This document shows, in pieces, positions 8,081-17,738 of a DNA stretch of 64,000 nt (within the stretch, counting starts at the first letter, position 1; the number at the start of each line of letters is the position of its first letter). Both the position numbers and the translations under genes were made by a program. Below the pieces are notes generated by a model. The model had not been told where the DNA came from and did not search any database. It saw nothing but the letters and a program-made list of their open reading frames with translations. This DNA is from Cellulomonas wangleii (lineage in GTDB: Bacteria; Actinomycetota; Actinomycetes; Actinomycetales; Cellulomonadaceae): the NCBI RefSeq assembly GCF_018388445.1, contig NZ_CP074405.1:2108001-2172000 (forward strand), given 5' to 3'.

Positions 8081-8169
8081 ATGGCTCCCGCAGAAGCCTC
8101 GAAAAGCCTACCGCACGTGACGCCCCTGTCCCGACCACCCGTCGCCTCCGGGTGCGGAGGCGTGCGGGC

Positions 8170-9228
8170 TCACGCCGTGGGGTCGCGCTCCTCGCGCCGC
8201 CGCCGCAGGACCTCGAGCTCGGCCGCGACCACGCCGAGCACCAGCAGGTCGACCAGCAGCCCCCACGACGCGTCCCACTGCGACAGCCGGAACAGGAAGA
8301 ACTGCGTGACCAGCAGGCTCACGAGCACGGCGCGCCGGAACCACTGGTACCCGTCGACGGCGTCCCGCCCGACGCGGGCCAGACCCACCAGGCACAGCGC
8401 GACGCTCACGGCGCCGGCGACCAGCGCGCCGGCCACCACCCAGCCCGGGGAGTCATCCCCGCCCCACCACCGGGCCACGGCACCGGCCACGGTGACGCCG
8501 GAGGTGCCCACCAGCGCCAGCACCGCCAGCCACGGCACGAACCGGGCACGGACCAAGGTGTGCAGCACGCGCACGACGCCCGATGCGACCGCGTCGACCG
8601 GGTCGGGCAGCTCGGCGTGGTCCTCGTCGATGCTGCGCAGCAGCGCACGGGTCTCCCGCGCACCGGGCACGTCACCGGCGTCGGACAGACGAGCCTCGGC
8701 GCGGTGCCGCGCGGCCGGGGTGAAGCCCCCGACCACACCCGCGACCGCCTCGTCGACGGCGCCCGCCAGCGCCTCGCGCGGGTCGGGCGGCCGCCGGCCG
8801 TGCAGCGCCTCGGCCACGATCCCCAGGCCCACGACGGTGGCGTAGATGATCGCCGCGGTCGGCTCGTAGAAGTAGTCGTTGTCCGACGTGACGAACTTGC
8901 CGACCTCGTCGACGAACAGCCCGAACCCGATGCCGCCGACGAGGGCGCCGAGCGGGCGCAGCACCGGCCCCGCGAACGACAGCAGCATGAGGAACGCGAC
9001 CGCCATCAGCAGACCGCCCCACAGGACGTGGGCGATGTGCAGGCCGTCGCCACCGAGCTGCGGGTACCCGGTGGCCGCCAGGAACGCGCGCGTGACCAGC
9101 ACCGTCGCGGCCGTGGCCACGAGGAACGTGCCGAGGTGCCGGGTGGCGCGGGGGTCGCGCGGCAGGCCGAGCCGCAGCAGCACGTGCGTCGCCGTGCCGG
9201 TGCGGCGGTCGGCCTGCCGGTCGCTCAC
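8170..9228 (-). CDS. Polytopic membrane protein of unknown function
   Basis: A 352-residue protein with about eight hydrophobic segments: roughly residues 35-55, 65-85, 92-110 and 125-145, a soluble middle (about 150-215), then four more. A conserved-looking patch, GFGLFVDEVGKFVTSDNDY (about residues 103-121), joins helices and is rich in Asp, Phe and Tyr; I do not know its role. The start is GTG at 9228, seven bases after the der stop, so it is probably the last gene of the long cmk-plsC-der run. No signal peptide. It looks like an actinobacterial conserved hypothetical, with no assigned activity that I can state. Confidence 0.75.
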   Translation of the reverse strand: MSDRQADRRTGTATHVLLRLGLPRDPRATRHLGTFLVATAATVLVTRAFLAATGYPQLGGDGLHIAHVLWGGLLMAVAFLMLLSFAGPVLRPLGALVGGIGFGLFVDEVGKFVTSDNDYFYEPTAAIIYATVVGLGIVAEALHGRRPPDPREALAGAVDEAVAGVVGGFTPAARHRAEARLSDAGDVPGARETRALLRSIDEDHAELPDPVDAVASGVVRVLHTLVRARFVPWLAVLALVGTSGVTVAGAVARWWGGDDSPGWVVAGALVAGAVSVALCLVGLARVGRDAVDGYQWFRRAVLVSLLVTQFFLFRLSQWDASWGLLVDLLVLGVVAAELEVLRRRREERDPTA

Positions 9229-9235
9229 CGCAGCG

Positions 9236-10774
9236 TCACCGCTTGCGCTTCTCGCGCACGCGCACCGAGATCGAGATGGGCGTGCCCTCGAACCCGAACG
9301 TCTCGCGCAGGCGGCGCTCGATGAACCGGCGGTACGTCGGCTCGAGGAACCCGCTGGCGAAGATGACGAACCGCGGCGGGCGCGTCGAGGCCTGCGTGGC
9401 GAACAGGATGCGCGGCTGCTTGCCGCCGCGCAGCGGGTGCGGGTGCGCCGAGACCAGCTCGCCGAGGAACGCGTTGAGGCGCCCGGTCGAGATCCGCGTG
9501 TCCCACGACTCCAGCGACCGCTCCAGGGCCGGCACCAGGCGGTCGGTGTGCCAGCCGGTCTTGGCGGACACGTTGACGCGCGGCGCCCACTGCACCTGCA
9601 CGAGCTGCTGCTCGATCTCGCGCTCCAGGTACGGGCGGCGGTCCTCGTCCATGAGGTCCCACTTGTTGTACGCGATGACGAGCGCCCGCCCGGCGTCGAT
9701 GACCTGCTGGACGATGCGGATGTCCTGCTCGGTCATCGACTCCGACGCGTCGACGAGGACGACCGCGACCTCGGCCTTCTCGATCGCGGCCTGGGTGCGC
9801 AGCGAGGCGTAGAAGTCCGCGCCCGACGTCTGGTGCACGCGGCGGCGGATGCCGGCGGTGTCGACGAACACCCACGGCTTGCCACCCAGCGCGACGAGCT
9901 CGTCGACCGGGTCACGGGTGGTCCCGGCGGTCGGGTCGACCACGACACGCTCGGACCCGACCACCTTGTTGAGCAGCGAGGACTTGCCGACGTTGGGCCG
10001 TCCGACCAGCGCGACGCGCCGCGGTCCGTCCGGCAGCGGCACGGCGTGCGCGGAGACCGTGGGCAGCGCCTTCATGGCCGCGTCCAGCAGGTCGCCGGTG
10101 CCGCGGCCGTGCAGCGCGGAGATCGGGTGGGGCTGCCCGAGGCCGAGCGACCACAGCGTGGCGGCGTCCGCCTCGACGGCCGGACCGTCGACCTTGTTCG
10201 CCACCAGCACGACCGGCTTGCCGGAGCGTCGCAGCAGGCGCACGACCTGCTCGTCGGTGTCCGTGGAGCCCACCGTCGCGTCGACGACGAACAGCACGGC
10301 GTCGGCGAGGTCGACGGCGACCTCGGCCTGCTGCGCCACCCGCTTGTCCATCCCCGCGACGTCGACCTCCCAGCCGCCGGTGTCCACGAGCGTGAACCGG
10401 CGACCGGACCACTCCGCCGGGTAGCTCACGCGGTCACGCGTCACACCGGGGTTGTCCTCGACGACGGCCTCGCGGCGCCCGAGGATCCGGTTGACGAGGG
10501 TCGACTTGCCGACGTTCGGGCGCCCGACGACGGCCAGCACCGGCAGCGTCGTCTCGATCTCGAGGGCGTCACCCTCGAGTCCCTCGCCCTCCAGGAGGGC
10601 CAGGTCCTCGTCGGCCAGGTCGTACTCGGCGAGGCCGGCACGCAGCGCACGTTCGCGGGCCACCTCGTCGTCGCCGTCGGCCGCGGCGTCGTCGGTCGGC
10701 GGCGCGGTGGGCTCGAGGAGGTCGCCGCGGTCGTCGTCCGGGGTGCGCGTCGTCGTGGGGTCGGGCTGGTCCAT
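9236..10774 (-). CDS. der: Ribosome-associated GTPase Der (EngA)
   Basis: Double-GTPase needed for 50S subunit maturation. From the ATG at 10774 the protein has 512 residues. An acidic N-terminal extension (about 1-76) precedes the first G domain, with GRPNVGKS at 84-91, followed by a DTGG motif and NKVD. The second G domain has [13 protein letters not shown] and NKWD. The C-terminus is a KH-like domain ending in REKRKR. The acidic extension is usual in actinobacteria. An upstream ATG at 10813 is possible but less likely. In many actinobacteria cmk and der are fused or adjacent; here plsC lies between them. Confidence 0.96.
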   Translation of the reverse strand: MDQPDPTTTRTPDDDRGDLLEPTAPPTDDAAADGDDEVARERALRAGLAEYDLADEDLALLEGEGLEGDALEIETTLPVLAVVGRPNVGKSTLVNRILGRREAVVEDNPGVTRDRVSYPAEWSGRRFTLVDTGGWEVDVAGMDKRVAQQAEVAVDLADAVLFVVDATVGSTDTDEQVVRLLRRSGKPVVLVANKVDGPAVEADAATLWSLGLGQPHPISALHGRGTGDLLDAAMKALPTVSAHAVPLPDGPRRVALVGRPNVGKSSLLNKVVGSERVVVDPTAGTTRDPVDELVALGGKPWVFVDTAGIRRRVHQTSGADFYASLRTQAAIEKAEVAVVLVDASESMTEQDIRIVQQVIDAGRALVIAYNKWDLMDEDRRPYLEREIEQQLVQVQWAPRVNVSAKTGWHTDRLVPALERSLESWDTRISTGRLNAFLGELVSAHPHPLRGGKQPRILFATQASTRPPRFVIFASGFLEPTYRRFIERRLRETFGFEGTPISISVRVREKRKR

Positions 10775-10852
10775 GCGTCCATTGTCCCCTGCCGCGGCGA
10801 CTCGTCCGGCCATGTCACGTCGCGACGTGCACCACGGCGCGCCCCCGCCGTG

Positions 10853-11539
10853 TCAGGCCGTCGAGCGTGGGTCGTCCGCCGGCAGCTCGACCCCGGTCCG
10901 GGCCTGCGCGGTCACGAGCAGCTCGCTCAGCGCGCTGCGCAGCGACGCCGCGGCGTGGTCGATGGCCTCCCTGCGTGACAGCCCGTCTGCGCCGACGTCG
11001 ATCGGGTCGCCGAACTCCACGACGAGGTCGCGGCGCAGCTCCGGCAGCCCGTGCGCGGACTCCCCCGTGCTCCGGGTACCCAGGATCGCGACGGGCACCA
11101 CGGGCGCGCCGCCGTTGACCGCCAGCCACGCGGCCCCCGCACGCACCTGCTCGACCGTGCCGCGCCCGCGGGTCCCCTCGGGGAAGATGCCGACGGCACC
11201 GCCGCGGCGCAGCACACCGAGAGCGGACTGCAGCGCGGGACGCCCGTTGGCGCGGTCGACGGGGATCTGCCCCGCCGCTCGCAGCACGAGCCCGAGCGGC
11301 CCGCGGAAGAGCTCCGTCTTCACCAGCACGTGCAGCGGCCGTGGTGCCGCTCCGACGAGCAGCGGGCCGTCCAGCAGGGTGATGTGGTTCGCGGCCAGCA
11401 CCACCGGTCCGCTGCGGGGCACGCGCTCGGCGCCCGTGACGTGCGTGTCCCACACGACCCGGGCCAGGAACCGCCCCACCCACTGCCCCCACGCGGGGCC
11501 GGCCGGCGACGGCACGTGGCGCGCGCCCGCGGCGCTCAC
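10853..11539 (-). CDS. plsC: 1-acyl-sn-glycerol-3-phosphate acyltransferase family
   Basis: A 228-residue PlsC-family acyltransferase that would esterify the sn-2 position of lysophosphatidate in phospholipid synthesis. The catalytic NHxxxxD motif is NHITLLDG (around residues 51-58), and the glycerol-phosphate motif is FPEGTRGRG (around 119-127). The third and fourth motifs (PVAILG) follow. The start is GTG at 11539, overlapping the cmk stop by four bases (GTGA). Its presence between cmk and der is common in this lineage. The protein lacks a clear transmembrane anchor. Confidence 0.92.
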   Translation of the reverse strand: MSAAGARHVPSPAGPAWGQWVGRFLARVVWDTHVTGAERVPRSGPVVLAANHITLLDGPLLVGAAPRPLHVLVKTELFRGPLGLVLRAAGQIPVDRANGRPALQSALGVLRRGGAVGIFPEGTRGRGTVEQVRAGAAWLAVNGGAPVVPVAILGTRSTGESAHGLPELRRDLVVEFGDPIDVGADGLSRREAIDHAAASLRSALSELLVTAQARTGVELPADDPRSTA

Positions 11540-12249
11540 CGGGGCGCTCGTGCCTGGGGGTCGCCTGCCCGCCCGACCACGCCGAGCACGGCCACGACCG
11601 TCTGCTCGAGGTCCAGCTCCGAGGAGTCGACCGTCACCACGCCGTCCGCCGCCACCTGGAACTCCACGACCGTGGAGTCGTCGGCGTCGCGGCGCACCAC
11701 CTGGTCGCGGGTCGCGGCGATCGCGGCGGCGTCGTCGCTCCCGTGCACCTCACGTGCCCGGCGCGCGAGCCTCGCGGCCTCGTCGGCGGTGAGCAGCACC
11801 CGCACGTCGGCGTCGGGGGCCACGACCGTCGTGATGTCCCGACCCTCGGCCACCACGCCGCGCCCGCCGGACCAGCCGCCGCTCCGCTCGGCCTCGATGA
11901 GCTCACGCTGTCGTCGTCCCAGCTCGGCGCGCGCGTCGAGATTGGTCGCCACCGCGCTGACCTGCGACGAGATCTCGGTGCTGCGGATGGCCGCGCCGAC
12001 GTCACGGCCGCCCACGGTCACCGTCGGCGCCGCCGGGTCCATGCCCATGACCAGCGGCAGGTCCCGCACGGCCGCCGCGACGGCGGGTCCGTCGCCCAGT
12101 GGCACGCCCTGGTCCAGGCACCACCAGGTCGCCGCCCGGTACATCGCCCCGGTGTCGAGGTAGGCCAGCCCCAGCCGCCGCGCGACCTCGCGCGACACGC
12201 TCGACTTGCCCGACCCGGACGGTCCGTCCACCGCCACGACGGTGCTCAA
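11536..12249 (-). CDS. cmk: Cytidylate kinase (likely TTG start)
   Basis: Phosphorylates CMP and dCMP with ATP. The P-loop is GPSGSGKSS, about ten residues from the start, followed by LDTGAMYRA and the substrate-binding AEGRDITTVVAPDADV region; the length of about 237 residues is normal. The frame has an ATG at 12264, but no ribosome site precedes it. The TTG at 12249 has GGAGG eight bases upstream and forms a TTGA overlap with the tyrA stop, matching the 4-nt overlaps at the neighbouring junctions. I therefore prefer TTG. The stop overlaps the plsC start. Confidence 0.93.
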   Translation of the reverse strand: MSTVVAVDGPSGSGKSSVSREVARRLGLAYLDTGAMYRAATWWCLDQGVPLGDGPAVAAAVRDLPLVMGMDPAAPTVTVGGRDVGAAIRSTEISSQVSAVATNLDARAELGRRQRELIEAERSGGWSGGRGVVAEGRDITTVVAPDADVRVLLTADEAARLARRAREVHGSDDAAAIAATRDQVVRRDADDSTVVEFQVAADGVVTVDSSELDLEQTVVAVLGVVGRAGDPQARAPR

Positions 12250-13355
12250 CTCACCAGCCTCCATCCCCGAGCGGTCAGCTCGGTCTCCAGGTGCTCGGCA
12301 CGCCCGGGCAGCACCGAGATCGACGCCATGCCGACCGGTCGCCCTGCCGCGTGCTCGAGCTGCAGGTCCTCCAGGTTCACGCCGGCGGCGCCGACGTCGC
12401 CGAGCAGCCGGGCCAGCTCGCCCGGCCGGTCCGGCACCAGCACGGTGACCACGGTGTACCGCTTGTGCGCACCGCCGTGCTTGCCGGGGATCCGGGCGGC
12501 CCCCGCACCCCCGTCGGCGATCGCGCGGGCGATCGTCGCCAGCGCGCCGAGCTCGACGTCCTCGGGCCCCGTGGCCGCCGCGGCGAGGTCGAGAGCACCG
12601 AGGACCACGTCGAGGTCCTCCCGCAGCGCCACCAGCACGTCCCGGACCGCCGCGGCGTTCGCGGCCAGGATCGACGTCCACAGCGCCGGGTCGGACGCCG
12701 CGAGGCGCGTCACGTCGCGCAGCCCCTGGCCCGCGAGCGCGAGGGCGTCGTCGTCGGCGGCGCGCAGGCGTGCCGCCACGAGCGAGGAGGCGAGCTGCGG
12801 GACGTGCGAGACGACGGCCACGGCGGCGTCGTGCTCGTCCGTGTCCATCACGACCGGGACGGCCCCGACGTCGACGGCGAGGTGCCGCACGGCGAGCACG
12901 GCGTCCTCGCCGGACTCCCCCGAGTCCGTGATGACCCAGGGGCGGCCGACGAAGAGCCCGGGCACGGCGGCGGACGGGCCGGACCGCTCGCGCCCCGCCA
13001 TCGGGTGCGACCCGACGTACCGCGTCAGGTCGGCGCCGGCGGCGCGCAGCTCGGCCAGGACGTACCCCTTGACGCTGGCGACGTCGGTGACCACGGCCTG
13101 CGGGTGCGCCGCGAGCGACGCCGCCACGACATCGGCGGTCACGTCGGGAGGTGCGGCGACCACGACCAGCGCAGGGGCCGGCGACGACGCGTCGGCCGGG
13201 GTGCCGGCACCCACGTCACGCGCCAGCGCCAGGGCGGTGCGCGACGGGTCCTCGAGCTGGACGTCGACGCCGTGCTGCGCCAGGGCCAGCCCCACGGACG
13301 CACCGAGCAGCCCGGTGCCGACCACGCGCACCGGGCCGACGGTCGCGACGCTCAC
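12246..13355 (-). CDS. tyrA: Prephenate dehydrogenase with C-terminal ACT domain
   Basis: Converts prephenate to 4-hydroxyphenylpyruvate with NAD(P) in tyrosine synthesis. The 369-residue protein opens with a Rossmann motif, VVGTGLLGASVG, at about residues 10-21. It contains the active-site GSHPMAGRE and a helical dimerisation domain. It ends with an ACT domain (about residues 290-365, starting at RYTVVTVLVPDRPGELARLL), the usual site of feedback control by tyrosine. The start is GTG at 13355, overlapping the rluB stop by four bases. It is embedded in the rluB-cmk group, a placement seen in other actinobacteria. Confidence 0.93.
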   Translation of the reverse strand: MSVATVGPVRVVGTGLLGASVGLALAQHGVDVQLEDPSRTALALARDVGAGTPADASSPAPALVVVAAPPDVTADVVAASLAAHPQAVVTDVASVKGYVLAELRAAGADLTRYVGSHPMAGRERSGPSAAVPGLFVGRPWVITDSGESGEDAVLAVRHLAVDVGAVPVVMDTDEHDAAVAVVSHVPQLASSLVAARLRAADDDALALAGQGLRDVTRLAASDPALWTSILAANAAAVRDVLVALREDLDVVLGALDLAAAATGPEDVELGALATIARAIADGGAGAARIPGKHGGAHKRYTVVTVLVPDRPGELARLLGDVGAAGVNLEDLQLEHAAGRPVGMASISVLPGRAEHLETELTARGWRLVS

Positions 13356-14230
13356 ATGCCCACCGCCGTCATGAGCGAGCCGACCTCCGTCTTCGAGAGC
13401 ACGCGGGTGCGACCCGGGCGCAGGTCACCGAGCCGGATCGGGCCGATGCGGGTGCGCACGAGCCGGTCGACGGGGTGGCCGACCTCGTCGAACAGGCGGC
13501 GCACGACGCGGTTGCGGCCCTCGTGCAGGACGATCTCGACGAGGCTGGCGTGGCTGGCGACCTGCACGATCTTGAACTCGTCGACCGTGACGGTGCCGTC
13601 CTCCAGCTCGACGCCGGCCTTGAGCTGCTTGCCCAGCGACTCGCGGACCCGGCCCTGCACCTCGACGAGGTACGTCTTGGGCACCCCGTGCGACGGGTGG
13701 GCCAGCCGGTTGGCCAGCTCGCCGTCGTTCGTCAGCAGCAGCAGGCCCTCGGAGTCCGCGTCGAGGCGTCCGACGTGGAACAGGCGCTCCTCGCGGTTGG
13801 CGACGTACTGCGCCAGCGACGGCCGCCCCTCGGGGTCGTGCATCGTCGAGACCACGCCCACCGGCTTGTTCAGCGCGATCGTGACGACCGAGGAGTCCAG
13901 CTGCACCCGCATGCCGTCCACGTGCAGCACGGCGGTCAGCGGGTCCACCCGCACGCCGAGCTCCGTGACGATCTGCCCGTCGACGCTCACCCGACCGGCT
14001 GCGATCAGCTGCTCGCACGCCCGGCGCGAGCCGAGGCCGGCCGAGGCCAGCACCTTCTGCAGCCGCACGCCGTCGGGGTCGTGCACGTCGATCGGCTCCG
14101 CGACCTGGGCGGGCCGCCGCGTCGGCCGGCCCGTGCGACGCGGCCCGCGTCCCGGAGTCCCGCCGCCCGTGCGTCCCGTACCTCCCGCGCGCCCGCCACC
14201 CCGGTGGCCACGCGCTCCCGTGCCGCTCAT
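13352..14230 (-). CDS. rluB: RluB/RsuA-type rRNA pseudouridine synthase
   Basis: Isomerises a uridine in 23S (RluB type) or 16S rRNA. The 292-residue protein has a basic Gly/Arg-rich tail (about residues 1-43), an S4 RNA-binding domain (VRLQKVLASAGLGSRRACEQ, about 54-73), and the catalytic domain with HVGRLDADSEGLLLLTNDG, whose Asp is the nucleophile. The position next to scpAB and the family proportions favour RluB, but the exact target base cannot be read. It starts in an ATGA overlap with scpB and ends in a GTGA overlap with tyrA. The N-terminal tail is low complexity and probably disordered. Confidence 0.9.
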   Translation of the reverse strand: MSGTGARGHRGGGRAGGTGRTGGGTPGRGPRRTGRPTRRPAQVAEPIDVHDPDGVRLQKVLASAGLGSRRACEQLIAAGRVSVDGQIVTELGVRVDPLTAVLHVDGMRVQLDSSVVTIALNKPVGVVSTMHDPEGRPSLAQYVANREERLFHVGRLDADSEGLLLLTNDGELANRLAHPSHGVPKTYLVEVQGRVRESLGKQLKAGVELEDGTVTVDEFKIVQVASHASLVEIVLHEGRNRVVRRLFDEVGHPVDRLVRTRIGPIRLGDLRPGRTRVLSKTEVGSLMTAVGM

Positions 14231-14907
14231 CGTCCGTCCTCTCGTCCGTCGGTCGTGTCCACGCCGTCCAGGGACTCGATGTCCGGCAGGTACGGCGCCA
14301 GCGGGGGCAGCTCGTCGAGGCTCGACAGGCCCATCCGCTCCAAGAAGTATCCCGTGGTCCCGTAGAGCACCGCGCCGGTGGCGGCGTCCTGCCCGACCTC
14401 CGCCACCAGACCGCGCGTCGACAGGGTCCGCATCACGCCGTCCACGTTGACGCCGCGGACGGCGGAGACCTGCCCGCGGCTGACGGGCTGGCGGTAGGCC
14501 ACGACCGCGAGGGTCTCGAGCGCCGCCTGGGTGAGTCGCTGGGTCTGCCCGTCGACCACGAAGCGCCCCACGACGTCCGCGTACGGACCGGCGGAGTAGA
14601 TCCGCCAGCCGTCGCCGGCACGCCGCAGCTCGAAGCCGCGCGGCCGGCCGCCGCCCTCGCCGCGGTACTCGGCGGCGAGCGTGGCCAGCAGCTCCTCGAC
14701 GTGCGCGGTGGGCAGCGCCAGCGCGGTGGCCAGGCGCACCGCGGGGACCGGCTCGTCGGCGACCATGAGGACGGCCTCGAGCGCCGCGAGCGCCCCGCCG
14801 GGCAGCGACGCGACGTCGAACGCGAGCTCGTCGGGTGCGGCGTCCGCCGCGTCCGGGGCGGTGCCCGGTGCCTGCGGGGCGGTGTCCTGTGCGTCCTGCG
14901 CGCTCAT
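14227..14907 (-). CDS. scpB: Segregation and condensation protein B
   Basis: Winged-helix partner of the SMC complex that, with ScpA, helps condense and segregate the chromosome. The 226-residue protein has an Ala/Asp-rich leader (about residues 1-35) before two winged-helix domains. The family signature runs TQAALETLAVVAYRQPVSR then VRGVNVDGVMRTL, and later LYGTTGYFLERMGL. It overlaps scpA by four bases at its start and rluB by four at its end, so the three should be translated together. Confidence 0.95.
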   Translation of the reverse strand: MSAQDAQDTAPQAPGTAPDAADAAPDELAFDVASLPGGALAALEAVLMVADEPVPAVRLATALALPTAHVEELLATLAAEYRGEGGGRPRGFELRRAGDGWRIYSAGPYADVVGRFVVDGQTQRLTQAALETLAVVAYRQPVSRGQVSAVRGVNVDGVMRTLSTRGLVAEVGQDAATGAVLYGTTGYFLERMGLSSLDELPPLAPYLPDIESLDGVDTTDGREDGR

Positions 14908-15842
14908 GCGCCGGCCTCCTCGTGCCCCGGGGCGTCCGTGGCCGGCGCCCCCGGGTCGTCGTGGTCGAAGTCGTCGGACACGGCGACGTCACCGTCCTCG
15001 CTGCCGGTCCACCGCACGGTGAGCTCACCGAGCGGCACCACCTGGTCGAACGCGACGGCCCCCTCGCGGAACAGCTCCAGCAGCGCCAGGAACCGCACGA
15101 CGACCACCACGGGCTCGTCGGCGTCCGCCGTCAGCGACCGGAAGCTCGACGCGCCGTCGCGGCGCAGGCGGTCGACGAGCAGGGCGGCCTGCTCCCGCAC
15201 GCTGACGAGCGGGGCGTGCAGGTGGCTGACGTCCACCCCGGGCGGCGGCGGCTTGGGCGCCAGCGCACGCGCGGCGAGCTCGGCGAGCCGGTCCGGACCC
15301 AGCTGCCAGACGAGCTCGGGCAGCAGCGCGGCCAGGTGCGGCTCGAGCTGCACGTCGCGCGGGAACCGACGCGCCCCCTCCTCGAGGCGCACGCCCAGGT
15401 CGCGGGCGACGACCTTGTACGCGCGGTACTGCAGCAGCCGGGCGAACAGCAGGTCGCGCGCCTCCAGCAGCTCCAGGTCCTCGGCGTCCTCGACCTGCGC
15501 GGAGGGCAGCAGTCGCGCCGCCTTGAGGTCGAGGAGCGTGGCGGCCACGAGCAGGAACTCGCTGGCCTGCGACAGGTCCCAGTCCTTGCCGCCCGCGGCG
15601 GCGGCACGCTCGGCGGCACGGATGTACGCGATGAACTCGTCGGTGACCTGCGCGAGCGCGATCTCGGTGATGTCCAGGCGGTGCTTGGCGATCAGTCCGA
15701 GCAGCAGGTCGAACGGGCCGCTGAAGACGTCGAGGTGGACCTCGAACCCGGACGACCCCGACGGCGCCCCCTGCCCCGGCGCGCCGTCGGACGGGCGCGG
15801 GGTGTCCAGCGTGCCGGGCGCGCCGTCAGGCGGCGTCGCCAC
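14904..15842 (-). CDS. scpA: Segregation and condensation protein A (kleisin)
   Basis: Kleisin that bridges the SMC heads. The 312-residue protein has a leader of about 30 residues, then the N-terminal kleisin motif (FSGPFDLLLGLIAKHRLDIT), the LLVAATLLDLKAARLLP helix, and a C-terminal winged helix near VVVVVRFLALLELFREGAV. The start at GTG 15842 lies inside the end of the parA-like gene (17-nt overlap). The only in-frame ATG upstream, at 15884, lies deeper in parA. A highly acidic C-terminal tail follows the winged helix. Confidence 0.93.
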   Translation of the reverse strand: MATPPDGAPGTLDTPRPSDGAPGQGAPSGSSGFEVHLDVFSGPFDLLLGLIAKHRLDITEIALAQVTDEFIAYIRAAERAAAAGGKDWDLSQASEFLLVAATLLDLKAARLLPSAQVEDAEDLELLEARDLLFARLLQYRAYKVVARDLGVRLEEGARRFPRDVQLEPHLAALLPELVWQLGPDRLAELAARALAPKPPPPGVDVSHLHAPLVSVREQAALLVDRLRRDGASSFRSLTADADEPVVVVVRFLALLELFREGAVAFDQVVPLGELTVRWTGSEDGDVAVSDDFDHDDPGAPATDAPGHEEAGA

Positions 15843-16698
15843 GCGCCACGAGCTCGCGCGCGAGCCGGCGGTAGGCCTCGGCACCCGGGTGCGTCGGGGC
15901 GTACTGCGTGATCGGCTCCGCGGCCACGGTCGCGTCGGGGAACTTCACCGTCCGGCCGATGACCGTGTGCAGCAGGGTGTCCCCGAACGCCTCGTTGACC
16001 CGCGCGACGACCTCCCGCGCGTGCAGGGTGCGCGAGTCGTACATGGTCGCCAGGATGCCGTCGACCTCGAGGCGCGGGTTGAGGCGGTCGCGCACCTTCT
16101 CGATGGTCTCGATGAGCAGCGCGACGCCGCGCAGCGCGAAGAACTCGCACTCCAGCGGGATGAGCACGCCGTGCGCCGCCGTGAGCGCGTTCACGGTGAG
16201 CAGGCCCAGGGACGGCTGGCAGTCGATGAACACGACGTCGTAGTCGTCGAGGACGGGGCGCAGCACCCGCGACAGGACGGACTCGCGCGCCACCTCGCCG
16301 ACGAGCTGGACCTCCGCGGCCGACAGGTCGATGTTGGCGGGCAGCAGGTCGAGGCCGGGCACCGCCGTGTGGCGCAGCACGTCCTGGAGGTCGGCGTCGC
16401 GCTCCATGAGCAGGTTGTAGACCGTGCGGTCGAGCTCGTGCGGGCTGATGCCCAGGCCGACCGAGGCGGCACCCTGCGGGTCGAAGTCGACGATGAGGAC
16501 CCGGCGGCCGTACTCGGCCAGCGCCGCGGCCAGGTTGATGGTGGTCGTCGTCTTGCCGACGCCACCCTTCTGGTTGCACATCGCGATGACGCGCGCCGGA
16601 CCGTGCGACGCCAGCGGCGCGGGCACGGGGAACACCGGTAGCGGCCGTCCCACCGCGTCGAGCTGCTGCTCGGTCGTCTCCTGGCTCATGCTCACCAT
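15826..16698 (-). CDS. ParA/Soj-family ATPase beside scpAB
   Basis: A Walker-type ATPase of the chromosome-partition family. Near residue 35 it has the deviant Walker A KGGVGKTTTT in the context MCNQKGGVGKT. It also has DFDPQGAASVGLG, the Walker B VFIDCQPSLG, and the C-terminal ALRGVALLIETIEKV region. No parB lies next to it. This copy, linked to xerD and scpAB in many actinobacteria, is distinct from the origin-linked parAB and its role is not clear. Three starts are close together (ATG 16698, GTG 16695, ATG 16689); GGGGAG just upstream best fits the GTG or the first ATG. Confidence 0.9.
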   Translation of the reverse strand: MVSMSQETTEQQLDAVGRPLPVFPVPAPLASHGPARVIAMCNQKGGVGKTTTTINLAAALAEYGRRVLIVDFDPQGAASVGLGISPHELDRTVYNLLMERDADLQDVLRHTAVPGLDLLPANIDLSAAEVQLVGEVARESVLSRVLRPVLDDYDVVFIDCQPSLGLLTVNALTAAHGVLIPLECEFFALRGVALLIETIEKVRDRLNPRLEVDGILATMYDSRTLHAREVVARVNEAFGDTLLHTVIGRTVKFPDATVAAEPITQYAPTHPGAEAYRRLARELVARGDAA

Positions 16699-16795
16699 CT
16701 GCTCCCCGTCGCCCGTGCGGGCCCACCTCGCGCACAACCTACCCGAGCCCGGCGCCCGCACCCGGTGCGACAGACCGGGCGCCGCACGATCCGCA

Positions 16796-17728
16796 TCACC
16801 GGGCTCGCGGGTGGCTCGCCGCGTACACCTCACGCATGGTGTCGGGCGTCACCATCGTGTAGATCTGCGTCGTCGTCACCGAGGCGTGCCCCAGCAGCTC
16901 CTGGACCACGCGCACGTCCGCGCCGCCGGCCAGCAGGTGCGTCGCGAACGAGTGCCGCAGCGTGTGCGGCGACAGGTGCGCTGCGTCCAGGCCGGCCCTC
17001 TCCGCCGCTGTGCGCAGGACGGCCCAGGCGGACTGCCGGCTGAGGCGGGCACCGCGGGTGTTGAGGAAGATCGCCGGCGTGCCGCGCCCCGCCTGCGCCA
17101 GGGCCGGCCGCCCGCGCACCAGGTACGCCTCGACGGCACGCGCCGCGTACGAGCCGACGGGCACGACGCGCTCCTTGCCGCCCTTGCCGAGCAGCCGCAC
17201 GGCGGCCCGGTCCGGCGTGAGGTCCAGGTCGTCGACGTCGAGCCCGACCGCCTCGGAGATCCGGGCGCCCGTGGAGTACACCAGCTCCAGCAGCGCGCGG
17301 TCGCGCAGCGGGACGGGTCCGTCACCGACGCCCGCGGCGTCCAGGAGTCGACCCACGTCCTGCACCGAGATGGCCTTGGGCAGCCGCCGGGGCTGCTGCG
17401 GCGGGCGCACGTCCGCCGCGGCGTCGGTGGGGGCCAGTCCGTCGAGCGCGAGGAACCGGTGCCAGCCGCGCATGGCGACGACGCTGCGCGCCGCCGACGC
17501 CGGTGACAGGACGGCGCGCCCGTCGGAGCCCGTGCGCATCACCAGCACGTAGTCCTCGGCGTCGCGCTCGGTGACCTGGGCGGGATCGGTGCGTCCGCAC
17601 GCCCGCAGGTGCTCGACGTAGCGCGTCAGGTCGCGGCGGTACGCCGCCAGCGTGTGGGTGGCGAGCCCGCGCTCGACCGTGAGGTGGGCGAGGTACCCCT
17701 CGAGCGCGGCGGTCAGGCGGTCGGCCAC
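16796..17728 (-). CDS. xerD: Tyrosine recombinase XerD
   Basis: Site-specific recombinase that, with XerC, resolves chromosome dimers at dif. The 310-residue protein has the SAM-like DNA-binding domain (about residues 1-110) and the catalytic domain with all active residues: Arg in GARISEA, Lys in [10 protein letters not shown], the HxxR pair in [12 protein letters not shown], the His in [11 protein letters not shown] and the Tyr in IYTMVTP. Length and the neighbouring scpAB favour XerD over XerC. The start is GTG at 17728, ten bases after the ctaB stop on the same strand. Confidence 0.95.
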   Translation of the reverse strand: MADRLTAALEGYLAHLTVERGLATHTLAAYRRDLTRYVEHLRACGRTDPAQVTERDAEDYVLVMRTGSDGRAVLSPASAARSVVAMRGWHRFLALDGLAPTDAAADVRPPQQPRRLPKAISVQDVGRLLDAAGVGDGPVPLRDRALLELVYSTGARISEAVGLDVDDLDLTPDRAAVRLLGKGGKERVVPVGSYAARAVEAYLVRGRPALAQAGRGTPAIFLNTRGARLSRQSAWAVLRTAAERAGLDAAHLSPHTLRHSFATHLLAGGADVRVVQELLGHASVTTTQIYTMVTPDTMREVYAASHPRAR

Positions 17729-17738
17729 GTCCGCGACG

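Noticed and set aside
15826..16698. A plasmid or chromosomal partition locus (parAB) and origin
   Set aside because: No parB and no parS-like sites; the ATPase belongs to the scpAB/xerD-linked group of the chromosome.
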